A stretch of DNA of 43,306 nt from Sulfurimonas sp. SAG-AH-194-I05 (GTDB lineage: Bacteria > Campylobacterota > Campylobacteria > Campylobacterales > Sulfurimonadaceae): positions 1 to 43,306 of the forward strand of contig NZ_JAEMVA010000011.1 of assembly GCF_029215955.1 (NCBI RefSeq), read 5' to 3'. Shown in pieces: positions 9,444 to 18,108 of the stretch. The translations under genes were made by a program, and so were the position numbers. Numbering within the stretch: the stretch's first letter is position 1; each line of letters opens with the position of its first letter. The notes beneath the pieces are model-generated. The model was not told the origin of the DNA and did not search any database. It was given only the letters and a program-made list of their open reading frames with translations.

Positions 9444-9770
9444 ATGAAACATCTGTTACTACTATTTTTGTCACTTTCTTTATATGCTGAGTCTACTTTT
9501 ATAACAGACATGGAGTATGCCGCACAACTTTATAAAAACCCTCGTGGTATAGGATGTCATAACTGTCATGGGGACTTTGGCAAGGGAAAACTTATAGCAA
9601 AGTACAAACATAAGGGAATCAAAAGAGAACTTCGTGGTCCTCAAATAGACGATCTTCCTTTCGATGTTTTTTACGAAGCTTTGAGTAAAGGGCAAAAAGG
9701 TATGCCGAGATACTATCTTACAAAAAAAGAAGTTCAAGCACTCTTTTTATTTTTACATCAAGATAATTAA
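9444..9770 (+). CDS. Periplasmic monoheme cytochrome c
   Basis: This 108-residue secreted protein has a short signal peptide (MKHLLLLFLSLSLYA) and a single haem motif, CHNCH, at about residue 37. A Met in KGMPRYYL near the C-terminus fits the distal ligand of a small class I cytochrome c. It is probably a soluble electron carrier in the periplasm. The stop is immediately followed by the GTG start of the CitE-like gene, so the two are one transcript, though their functions have no evident link. Confidence 0.87.
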   Translation: MKHLLLLFLSLSLYAESTFITDMEYAAQLYKNPRGIGCHNCHGDFGKGKLIAKYKHKGIKRELRGPQIDDLPFDVFYEALSKGQKGMPRYYLTKKEVQALFLFLHQDN

Positions 9771-10706
9771 GTGAAAAGTATTCAAAGCGAAGCAATTATT
9801 GTAGCCTATGAAAACAAAGATTTACAGACACTTCTTTGTCTCACTAAACCACATGCTAGAGTACAAAATAAGAGTCAAAATTATCACTCAGTTTTAATGC
9901 TTTCTTGTAATAAAATACAACATTTAATGAAAATAGAATCACTTCAAGCTGATTGTATTATGCTAAATCTTGAAGATGGAGTCTCAAAACAAGACAAACC
10001 TTTTGCCCTTGTTCTTTGTGCTTTTTTCTTGTCAAAAATACAAAAAAGTAATAAAAAGATAGTTGTACGGGTAAATGCCTTGGATGAAGGAGGCGATGAA
10101 GAAATCAAATATTTAAATGCCTTTATGCCTGATGCTATTCGTGTTCCAAAGATAAAGAACAAAAAAGAAGTGCAAAATATTTTAGATATTTTACATGTGG
10201 ATATTGAGTTACACCTTTCTATAGAAACAGCAGAATCATGGAATAACCTTGCTACTTTAGCTTTGAGTAAGAGAGTTACGACCTTTTATTTAGGTGTACT
10301 TGATTTATTTGCAGATATGCAATTACCTCAAAGCCTTATAGAAAAAGACAATCCAACCATGCTTTATATACTTTCACATTTCTTAGTTACTTCTAAAGCC
10401 ATGGGAATTAAACCTGTTTCTTTTGTCTACCAAGACTTTAAAAATGTAGATGCATTTGAACAATGGATTAGCTTAGAAAAAAAGATGGGTTATGATGCTA
10501 AAGGATGTATTTCTCCTTCTCAGGTAAAATGCGTTAATCAGAAATTTTTAGATGATACAAAAGACTTAGAAAAAGCAAAAAAAATCATAGAACTCTTTGA
10601 AAGAAATGAAAAAGAAGGTGTAACTGGTTTTACACATGCAAATTTCGGGTTTATAGATGAACCAATATACAAAGGTGCTTTAGCACTGCTTAGGAAAAAT
10701 AAATGA
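9771..10706 (+). CDS. CitE-like lyase (HpcH/HpaI aldolase family)
   Basis: This 311-residue protein starts at GTG directly after the cytochrome stop. After about 40 extra N-terminal residues it shows the CoA-ester lyase fold landmarks: LMLSCNKIQHLMK, then MLNLEDGVS (metal and acid residues), VRVNALDEGG, HLSIETAESW and YLGVLDLFADMQLP. Family members cleave acyl-CoA esters such as citryl-, malyl- or citramalyl-CoA; which one is used here cannot be told. There are no citD or citF partners, so a classical citrate lyase complex is unlikely. The end overlaps the next gene by four bases (ATGA). Confidence 0.8.
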   Translation: MKSIQSEAIIVAYENKDLQTLLCLTKPHARVQNKSQNYHSVLMLSCNKIQHLMKIESLQADCIMLNLEDGVSKQDKPFALVLCAFFLSKIQKSNKKIVVRVNALDEGGDEEIKYLNAFMPDAIRVPKIKNKKEVQNILDILHVDIELHLSIETAESWNNLATLALSKRVTTFYLGVLDLFADMQLPQSLIEKDNPTMLYILSHFLVTSKAMGIKPVSFVYQDFKNVDAFEQWISLEKKMGYDAKGCISPSQVKCVNQKFLDDTKDLEKAKKIIELFERNEKEGVTGFTHANFGFIDEPIYKGALALLRKNK

Positions 10707-11918
10707 GACAAATAATACAAAAATATGCAACAACAAATACCTTAGTTATTTTAGGAATTGTGTTAGGAATCGCCTTTGGTAGTTTTTTTACCAGAACTTG
10801 CATTACAACAACAAGTAATAGGGCAAATATTTATAAACTTTTTAAAAATGCTAGTAGTACCTTTGGTTTTTTCTAGTATTTATATAGCTATAGTTGGACT
10901 TGGAAGTTTAGAAGACTTAAAAACTATAGGTTTACGTACTATTGGTTTATACCTTATGACAACTGCTTTAGCTGTATTTTTAGCAATTATAGTTATGAAT
11001 ATTTTCCCTATAGGAGAAGCTGTATCTTCTACAGGGTTAGCGTATGAAAAGGCTTCTCAAATAGCTGAGTTTTCACTCTCAGCTATGCTGTTGAGTTTTA
11101 TTCCTACAAATATTTTTGGTTCACTCTCTGAGGGTTCTATGATGCAAATTATTGTATTTGCCATCCTTTTTGCTGTTGCTTCTCTTCATATGGAGTCACA
11201 TAGACAAGAAACTATGCTTGATTTTTTTACAGCAGTGACGAATGCAATGCTTACAATGGCAGAGTGGATTATAAAACTTACACCAATAGGTGTTTTTAGT
11301 TTAATTTCATACGTTATTGCAGACCAAGGGATAGATGTGATTTTAGGTTTATGGAAGTATATTTTAATGGTTCTCGGTGTTTTACTTCTCCATGCTCTTG
11401 TAACACTCCCTTTAGTGCTTTCTTTGTTTGGTCGTGTTAACCCATACAAATACATAGCGTCGATTCGTGAAGCTCCTATTATGGCATTTTCAACAGCTTC
11501 AAGTGCAGCAACGCTTCCTGTGTCTATGCGAATAGTTACAGATGTTGGTGGGGTCGATAAGAAAAATGCTTCTTTTGTTCTTCCTCTTGGGGCTACTGTT
11601 TCTATGGATGGTACAGCTGCTTATCTCACAATAGCCGTCTTATATATCTCTCATTTAGCAGGAGTAGACTTAAGTTTTATGGAGCAAATTCTTTTGGGAA
11701 TTACAGTAGTTGCTTTGAGCGTTGGAGTAGCAGCACTCCCAAGTGCTTCTCTTGTAATGATGGTGGTTATATTAAACCAAGTTGGGTTACCCGTTGCGTA
11801 CATTGCTGTAATCGTAGCAGTTGATAGAATTTTAGATATGGCACGAACTTCACTCAATGTTACTTCAGATCTTGTTGTTGTAAAAATCATAGACCAAATG
11901 CAAAAATCTAAAAACTAA
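10703..11918 (+). CDS. Dicarboxylate/amino acid:cation symporter (DAACS; apparent +1 frameshift)
   Basis: An ATG at 10703 overlaps the preceding stop (ATGA) and begins MRQIIQKYATTNTLVILGIV. After about 26 codons the frame is lost at a run of seven T (10783-10789). Dropping one T joins it to the long frame LPELALQQQVIGQIFINFLK that runs to 11918. The restored 404-residue protein matches the DctA/GltP family: many membrane segments, the Ser-rich re-entrant loop (STASSAATLPVS) and SMDGTAAY near the cation site. A TTG at 10776 can start the long frame but would lose the first membrane helix. The likely role is C4-dicarboxylate or glutamate uptake. Confidence 0.88.
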
Positions 11919-11941
11919 GGGTGTCTTTAATATTATTTTAA

Positions 11942-11970
11942 CTTATAGAGATGTAAAATGTCTCTATAAG
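11942..11970 (+). promoter_or_regulatory. Perfect 10-bp hairpin reaching the ribosome site
   Basis: CTTATAGAGA (11942-11951) is the exact complement of TCTCTATAAG (11961-11970), with a 9-base loop. The right arm runs into the AAGGA ribosome site of the ATG at 11978. No T tract follows, so it is not a normal terminator. It could limit translation of the next gene or mark a processing site. Confidence 0.5.
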
Positions 11971-11977
11971 GAAACTC

Positions 11978-12892
11978 ATGCGAAATATACTTTTAATTTT
12001 TCTTCTTACTTCTGCTCTCAATGCTAAGGTTATCACACCAAATGACGTTTATACTCTTTCTGTACTCATAAAAGAACATGTTGAGTTTTTACTCAAACAC
12101 TATGCAGTAAAACATCATCATGATGCTATTATAGAAAAAGGAAAAATATTTTCTACAAAATTAAAACCAAGAAATACATGGCAAAAAACCTATGAGATTC
12201 TTGTCAAAATAAACATGTTACGTAATGTTCATAGTCTGCCAAGAATCGAACCTGTTGGAATTGAAGCGACACTTGAACTTAATCCGGACATGGTTTACGA
12301 AATGAACCAAAGAATTTTAACAGAATTAAGAATTTTTGAAATTAGAAATAATATTAAAATGCCAGAGTTTACGTTGAAAAAATACGACAACAAAATACCT
12401 CTTGATAATTATAATATGTTTATAAATATTTCTTCAGCATTAGATGAATTAAACAAAAGACCACTTACACCAAACTATGTTTATTCTGAAGTGATGCGCA
12501 TTTATGATGACTTAAGCATTATATTAACTACATTAAAGATTCAAGATAATTCGATTCCGCCGCAAAGAAATGATGCTGCACAACCTAAAGATGTTCTCCA
12601 AATAGCTATGAAATTTTTGGAAAAAATTGCATATTTACAAAATGCAGTTGGTATAGAAAGTGTTGATTTTTCAGAATTTAACAAAAAAAATGCAACTCCA
12701 GGAGATGCATACACAGTAACAGGTCTCATAATATCGGAAATGCAAACCTTAAAAGCATATATAGGTTTGACTCAAAGTATAACCCCTCCCGCTACAACAT
12801 TTACAAATAAAAAACCAGCACATGTTGCACAGTTAATGCAATGGAATTTACAAAGACTCTATTCTATTAACAAACTCAAAAGGGGTCGTTAG
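11978..12892 (+). CDS. Secreted helical-repeat protein next to hybrid kinase
   Basis: This 304-residue protein has a clear signal peptide (MRNILLIFLLTSALNA). I do not recognise the family. The mature part is helical and repeats a [T/N/K]-P-x-x-[V/A]-[Y/x] helix start at about residues 20 (TPNDVY), 102 (NPDMVY), 164 (TPNYVY), 202 (QPKDVL), 240 (TPGDAY) and 279 (KPAHVA). Further prolines at 64 and 141 keep a spacing near 39. That suggests tandem two-helix repeats in the periplasm. The stop overlaps the kinase start by one base (TAGTG), so the two are coupled and the protein may act as the kinase's periplasmic partner (inference). Confidence 0.8.
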   Translation: MRNILLIFLLTSALNAKVITPNDVYTLSVLIKEHVEFLLKHYAVKHHHDAIIEKGKIFSTKLKPRNTWQKTYEILVKINMLRNVHSLPRIEPVGIEATLELNPDMVYEMNQRILTELRIFEIRNNIKMPEFTLKKYDNKIPLDNYNMFINISSALDELNKRPLTPNYVYSEVMRIYDDLSIILTTLKIQDNSIPPQRNDAAQPKDVLQIAMKFLEKIAYLQNAVGIESVDFSEFNKKNATPGDAYTVTGLIISEMQTLKAYIGLTQSITPPATTFTNKKPAHVAQLMQWNLQRLYSINKLKRGR

Positions 12893-15800
12893 TGAAAAAT
12901 TTATCGCTTTATGGAAAAATATTTTTCATTTTTGTGCTTACCTTAGTTTTTTCCATAGGTTTTGTAGGTGTTTATGGCATGAAAAAAATGTCCGATGCTT
13001 ACACGAAATCCACGTATGATCATTCTTATGAGAGTACAAACTCCTTAGAAGTTTCTATAGAAAGTGCTCTTTTGCATGTACCAACAGATCTTATGTTTAT
13101 TTCTAACTTTTATGCTTTAAAAAAGTTTTTAATTTGGCACTCTATGGGTGAAAGTAAAAAAGCTACACAATGGAAAGGCGTTTTTACAAATGCTCTTGTT
13201 GATTTTTTAGATACAAAAAAATCATACTACCAAGCAAGAGTCATTGACATAAATGGCGATGAAATAATTAATGTACAGTATAACAAAAGTTTAGATAGCA
13301 CGCGTGTTATCAGAGAATCCGAATTGCAAAATAAAAAAGGTAGAGATTATCTTGAAAAAACAAAAACACTACAATCAGGTGCTTTTTATCTTTCAGATAT
13401 AAATTTAAATATCGAACATGGAGCTATTGAAAAGCCATATATACCTGTTATACGCTACGCAACACCTATTTTTGGAAGTGATGGTAAGGCGATTGCTGTT
13501 TTTGTTATAAATGTATATGCTACAAGCATTTTACAAATGATAGAGATGCAAGAAAGAAAGAATGAAGAAAATGCTGTTAAGTATTATTTAATCGATAAAG
13601 ATGGAAATTATTTTTACCACAAAAATAAAGATAAGAGATGGAATGCACAGTTAAAAAATGGATACAACTTTAATGAAGAGCATTTAGATATTAACACTTA
13701 TTTTAAGGGAAAAAAACACGGTTCTTTTGAAGAAGATAATAAAATTTATTCTTTTCATGAACTACAGCCTTTAGAAAGTAATGAAGAAACGTATTGGTAT
13801 CTTGTGTCGAGTGTTGATGCAAATATTGCACTTGAGAAACTAAGTGAAGTTAAAATGATTTTTCTTTTGATTATACTTTTTGTAATTCTTTTTAGCTATA
13901 TAGTAATTCGTACCTTTGTGCTTAGGTTTACTGGTCCTCTTAGTATAGTTACTGAACAGTTAATCGCCTTATCTAAGGGTGAAATACAAAAAGAAGAGAT
14001 TCGTTATAAAAGTAATGACGAGGTTGGAAAAATCATTAAAGCAACACAAAGGGTTGTTGGCGCGATTGAAAAGACCATTAAACATGCGGACTTAGTATCG
14101 AGCGGAGACTTAAGTAACACGGTAGATCTTTTAGGCGAAAACGATGCCTTAGGTTTAGCAATAAATGAAATGACAATCCGCTTAAAAGAAATAGAGTATT
14201 TAGCACAGAGCTTATCCGTAGGTAATTATGACATTCAGGTTGTAGCAAAAAATTCTAACGATAAGCTAGGTCTAGCGCTTATAGATATGGTACGTTACTT
14301 AGAATCTGTAACGCAGGTAGCTGAAATGATTTCAAAGGGTGAGTTAAATGTTACTTACCAAAAACGAGATGCTAAAGACAGACTTGGAATAGCAATGCTC
14401 AAAATGATGAGTTATTTAAAAGCTATTCTTAACCAAGCAAATGCTATTTCAAAAGAAGATTTTTCACAAAGTTTACGTATAGCTTCCCATGATGACCAAC
14501 TGGGTATTGCTATGACTTCTATGACAGATATACTTTCTTATAATGCGCAAAAAAATAAAGAAGAACTGTATTTTTCTGAGGGAATTGGAGAATTTAGTGA
14601 TACACTCACGGGAATGGACTCTACACAAGAGCTTTCACAAGTGGCCATTACAATGGCTTCAAGGTATGTTGATGCTAGTAGTGGTGTTTTATATATTTAT
14701 GATGATGAATATAAAAATTTACGTATGATTGCATCATTTGCTTTGAATGAAGTTGCAGATACTAAAACGGTATTTAAACTAGGAGAAGGAGTTGTTGGTC
14801 AGGTTGGAGCGGATAAGAAGCACATGCTCATTAAAGAGATTCAGGATTCTTCTCATAGCATACAAAGTGCTACAACATTTGCCCAAGCCAAAGAGCTTAT
14901 AGTTTTTCCATTACTTCACGAAGGAATACTTTATGGAGTAGCTGAAATGACAAGTTTTACGCACTTCACAAAAATACATCAAGACTATCTTTTAAAAGCA
15001 GCTGGTATTTTTGCTGTAGCCTTACACTCTACGATACAAAATGTACAAATTAAGGCACTCTTAGAAAAATCACAATCGGCTTTTGAAGAACTACAAATGC
15101 AAAGTGAAGAACTTCAAGAAACAAATGTTCAAATGGAAGAACAACAACAGCAGTTAACAATTCAGTCTGTAGAGTTGACACAACAAAATGAGAACCTTGA
15201 GAAAGCAAAATTAGAAATAGATCAACGTGCAGAAGACCTTGAAAAAGCTTCCAAATATAAAAGTGAATTTCTAGCAAATATGAGTCATGAACTTCGCACT
15301 CCTCTTAACTCTATTATATTGTTATCGAAACTATTATCCAAAAATCCAGGAGCGAACTTAAGTAGTAAAGATATTGAAAAAACAAAAGTTATTAACAATG
15401 CTGGTAATGATTTACTCATGTTAATTAATGATATCTTAGACCTTACAAAAATAGAATCTGGAAATATGGAACTTGATATTTCTGATGTATATTCAGGTGA
15501 TTTAGTTGAAGAAATGAAAGGACTCTTTGGTGCGATAGCAGAGGACAAAGGAATACACTTTAGTATAGAAGATAGTTTTAATAATCATTTTTCTTCTGAT
15601 AAAACAAAGTTGGCACAGATATTAAAAAACTTACTTAGTAATGCTATTAAGTTTACAAGTGATGGCACGGTAGAAATGTATATAAGAGAAGAAAATGACA
15701 CCTTGATTATTGATGTAAAAGACACAGGTATTGGGATTCCTCAGGACAAAATTCAAACTATTTTTGAGGCATTTAAACAAGTAGATGGAAGTATAAGCAG

Positions 15801-16440
15801 AGACTTTGGTGGAACAGGATTAGGTTTGTCTATAAGTAAAACTATTACTGACTTGTTACTAGGTGACATCTCTGTTTCAAGTATTTTAGGTGAGGGATCT
15901 ACTTTTACATTGATTCTTCCTTTAAATGAAGATGCTGTAATAGAAAAAACAATTTCAATTCCAATTAAAAATGAAATAGTGGAAGTTCAAACACAAATAC
16001 CACAGGTTATAGAAATAGAAACTATGCTTCATGAAGAAAAGCATGATGCATCTTTTGAAAATGAATTTAAAGGGAAAAATATTTTAATTGTTGATGATGA
16101 CAGCCGTAATATTTTTACTCTTATTTCAGCTTTTGAAAATACAGGGGCAGAAGTATATACTGCTTTTAATGGAAAAGAAGCTATAGAATTACTCGAAGAT
16201 GAAGCAGATTCAATGCATATAATTCTTATGGATATTATGATGCCTGTTATGGACGGGTTAGAATCTATTAAACGTATTAAAGAAAATAAACGTTTTAGTC
16301 ATATTCCTATTATTACAATTACGGCAAAAAATTCAGAGAAAGACAAGCAAATATGTTTAGATTCAGGAGCAAGTGATTACCTTGCGAAACCTGTCGCCTT
16401 TAATGCCCTGTTTTCTATCATAAAAGCATGGATTAAGTAA
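12892..16440 (+). CDS. Hybrid sensor histidine kinase (Cache, five HAMP-like units, GAF, HisKA, HATPase, REC)
   Basis: The 1182-residue protein starts at GTG overlapping the previous stop. Order of parts: membrane segment at about 9-29; large periplasmic double-Cache-like domain at 35-315; membrane segment at about 320-342; cytoplasmic poly-HAMP region at 345-550, with five repeats of the D-x-x-G kind (NDEVG, NDALG, NDKLG, KDRLG, DDQLG); GAF-like domain at about 565-715; Gln/Glu-rich coiled coil; HisKA with phosphoacceptor H799 (MSHELRTP); HATPase with DTGIGIP and GGTGLGLSI; and C-terminal receiver with D1114 (LMDIMMPVMDG). It should sense a periplasmic ligand and relay phosphate to other regulators in this island. 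No DNA-binding output domain is attached. Confidence 0.93.
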   Translation: MKNLSLYGKIFFIFVLTLVFSIGFVGVYGMKKMSDAYTKSTYDHSYESTNSLEVSIESALLHVPTDLMFISNFYALKKFLIWHSMGESKKATQWKGVFTNALVDFLDTKKSYYQARVIDINGDEIINVQYNKSLDSTRVIRESELQNKKGRDYLEKTKTLQSGAFYLSDINLNIEHGAIEKPYIPVIRYATPIFGSDGKAIAVFVINVYATSILQMIEMQERKNEENAVKYYLIDKDGNYFYHKNKDKRWNAQLKNGYNFNEEHLDINTYFKGKKHGSFEEDNKIYSFHELQPLESNEETYWYLVSSVDANIALEKLSEVKMIFLLIILFVILFSYIVIRTFVLRFTGPLSIVTEQLIALSKGEIQKEEIRYKSNDEVGKIIKATQRVVGAIEKTIKHADLVSSGDLSNTVDLLGENDALGLAINEMTIRLKEIEYLAQSLSVGNYDIQVVAKNSNDKLGLALIDMVRYLESVTQVAEMISKGELNVTYQKRDAKDRLGIAMLKMMSYLKAILNQANAISKEDFSQSLRIASHDDQLGIAMTSMTDILSYNAQKNKEELYFSEGIGEFSDTLTGMDSTQELSQVAITMASRYVDASSGVLYIYDDEYKNLRMIASFALNEVADTKTVFKLGEGVVGQVGADKKHMLIKEIQDSSHSIQSATTFAQAKELIVFPLLHEGILYGVAEMTSFTHFTKIHQDYLLKAAGIFAVALHSTIQNVQIKALLEKSQSAFEELQMQSEELQETNVQMEEQQQQLTIQSVELTQQNENLEKAKLEIDQRAEDLEKASKYKSEFLANMSHELRTPLNSIILLSKLLSKNPGANLSSKDIEKTKVINNAGNDLLMLINDILDLTKIESGNMELDISDVYSGDLVEEMKGLFGAIAEDKGIHFSIEDSFNNHFSSDKTKLAQILKNLLSNAIKFTSDGTVEMYIREENDTLIIDVKDTGIGIPQDKIQTIFEAFKQVDGSISRDFGGTGLGLSISKTITDLLLGDISVSSILGEGSTFTLILPLNEDAVIEKTISIPIKNEIVEVQTQIPQVIEIETMLHEEKHDASFENEFKGKNILIVDDDSRNIFTLISAFENTGAEVYTAFNGKEAIELLEDEADSMHIILMDIMMPVMDGLESIKRIKENKRFSHIPIITITAKNSEKDKQICLDSGASDYLAKPVAFNALFSIIKAWIK

Positions 16441-18108
16441 ATGATTCGATCTTTTAACGCAGGTGGTACATGTCACCTGATGTTACAAGACCCTATAAAA
16501 AAAGATGATATTACTTTTTTAAAAAATGCTTTGAACAAACACTACGATTCTTGGCATGTGGAATTTGGAAATAGTTATACTGTTACTGTTGCTATAATTG
16601 ATTTGCTTTATTATGAAATATTTGAAAATGAGAAAGATATTTCTCTCACTCTCTATAGAAGTAAATTAAACAGATATTTTCAGTCCTTAGGTTTTAAAAC
16701 GAAGTTTGTGTCTTTACTCAAAAATGAAGTTGTAGATTTTTCTGAGGTGGAAGTGATTCTTCTAGGTGGAAGTGCTGGATCATCTGAAAAAATAATAAAG
16801 ATGGTTTCAGATATTTGCTTAGAAAAAACGACCCTTGTCCTTGTCCAGCATGTACAAGCTGATACTATAGGGATATTTGATAGCGTTTTACAAAAGTATA
16901 CAAAGTATAAAGTTTCTTATGCCAAAGATGGTGAAAAATTATTACAAAAGCATATTTATATAGCTCCTAGGTCGAAACACTTAGCAATTGTAAACAACTG
17001 TTTTCACTTGAATGATGCACCTCAATACAACTTTGCTAAACCTTCTATATCTTTAAGTTATGAATCTTTTTCCTCTTTTTATAAAGAAAAATTACTTATA
17101 ATTCATTCATGTGGTTACTCCAATGATGGAGTCGATACACTAGAGCATGTACGACATAATAATTCGAAACTTATTATTCAAGAGCCATCTGAGTGTAAGG
17201 CGAAGTCTATGATTGAAGAAGCATGTACAATGCAACTGCACAATTATATTTTAAAAGAAAAAGAGATAATTCTTTTGCTTAACATTATAAATAAAAATAT
17301 GACAAAAGAAGCGTGGTGTAGATATTTATTTGAACATATACGTAACACTTTTGAATTTGACTTTAGTCATTACCATGAAGATATGCTACAACGAAGAACT
17401 GAAATTTTTATGATTAAACATTCCATTAAACATATTCAAAATGCCATAGCCGTAATTATGTTTAATGCAAGTGCCTTGAAAATATTTTTTTTAGAAATTT
17501 CGATTAATGTAACAGAACTTTTTAGGAACCCGACATCATTTAAACATATGCATACTTTTTTAGAAAAAAAATATACAAAGCAACACCATGTGAAACTATG
17601 GAGTGCTGGATGTAGTAGCGGGGAAGAAGTATATTCTATTGCTATTTTACTTGATTCTTTAGGTCTATTTGAAAAGTCAATTTATTATGCAACAGATTTT
17701 AATGAGGTTGTTTTAGAAGAAGCTAAAAATGGAATGTATGCAAACAATGCATGTATACAAGCACAAAAAAATTTTGAAAAACTAGATATAAACTTTCCTT
17801 TAGATAAATATTTCATAAAAAATTCTAATTATGTTAAAATAAGTGAGAATATAAAGAATAAAATACTTTTTTTTAAACATAATTTAACGCATGATAGTTC
17901 TTTTAATGAATTTGATATTATAATGTGCAAGAATGTAATTATATATTTTAATTATGATTTACAACTAATAGTTTTTCAACTTTTTTATGATTCATTAACG
18001 TTTGGCGGACATTTAGTTCTTGGAGAAAGTGAAATGATTTTACCTGCTTTTAAAAACAAGTTTAAACAATACGCACCAAACTCTAAAATATTTATAAAGG
18101 TAACCTGA
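16441..18108 (+). CDS. CheB-CheR fusion (methylesterase then methyltransferase)
   Basis: This 555-residue protein begins directly after the kinase stop. Residues 1-100 are an unassigned domain, faintly STAS-like at its end (LNRYFQSLGFKTKFVS). Residues 104-280 are CheB-like: S111 (GGSAGS), H137 (VQHVQ) and D229 (SNDGVD) match the catalytic triad with near-normal spacing, though the usual STGG is altered. Residues 330-555 are CheR-like: VTELFRNP, the SAM loop SAGCSSGEEVYS, ATDFNEVVLEEA and IMCKNVIIYF. Such chimeras usually work beside hybrid kinases rather than flagellar receptors. Its stop overlaps the next gene by one base. Confidence 0.87.
   Translation: MIRSFNAGGTCHLMLQDPIKKDDITFLKNALNKHYDSWHVEFGNSYTVTVAIIDLLYYEIFENEKDISLTLYRSKLNRYFQSLGFKTKFVSLLKNEVVDFSEVEVILLGGSAGSSEKIIKMVSDICLEKTTLVLVQHVQADTIGIFDSVLQKYTKYKVSYAKDGEKLLQKHIYIAPRSKHLAIVNNCFHLNDAPQYNFAKPSISLSYESFSSFYKEKLLIIHSCGYSNDGVDTLEHVRHNNSKLIIQEPSECKAKSMIEEACTMQLHNYILKEKEIILLLNIINKNMTKEAWCRYLFEHIRNTFEFDFSHYHEDMLQRRTEIFMIKHSIKHIQNAIAVIMFNASALKIFFLEISINVTELFRNPTSFKHMHTFLEKKYTKQHHVKLWSAGCSSGEEVYSIAILLDSLGLFEKSIYYATDFNEVVLEEAKNGMYANNACIQAQKNFEKLDINFPLDKYFIKNSNYVKISENIKNKILFFKHNLTHDSSFNEFDIIMCKNVIIYFNYDLQLIVFQLFYDSLTFGGHLVLGESEMILPAFKNKFKQYAPNSKIFIKVT

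Noticed and set aside
10776..11918. Taking the TTG at 10776 as the symporter start
   Set aside because: It would drop the first membrane helix, which is encoded from ATG 10703 and restored by removing one T; the ATGA overlap with the previous gene also supports 10703.
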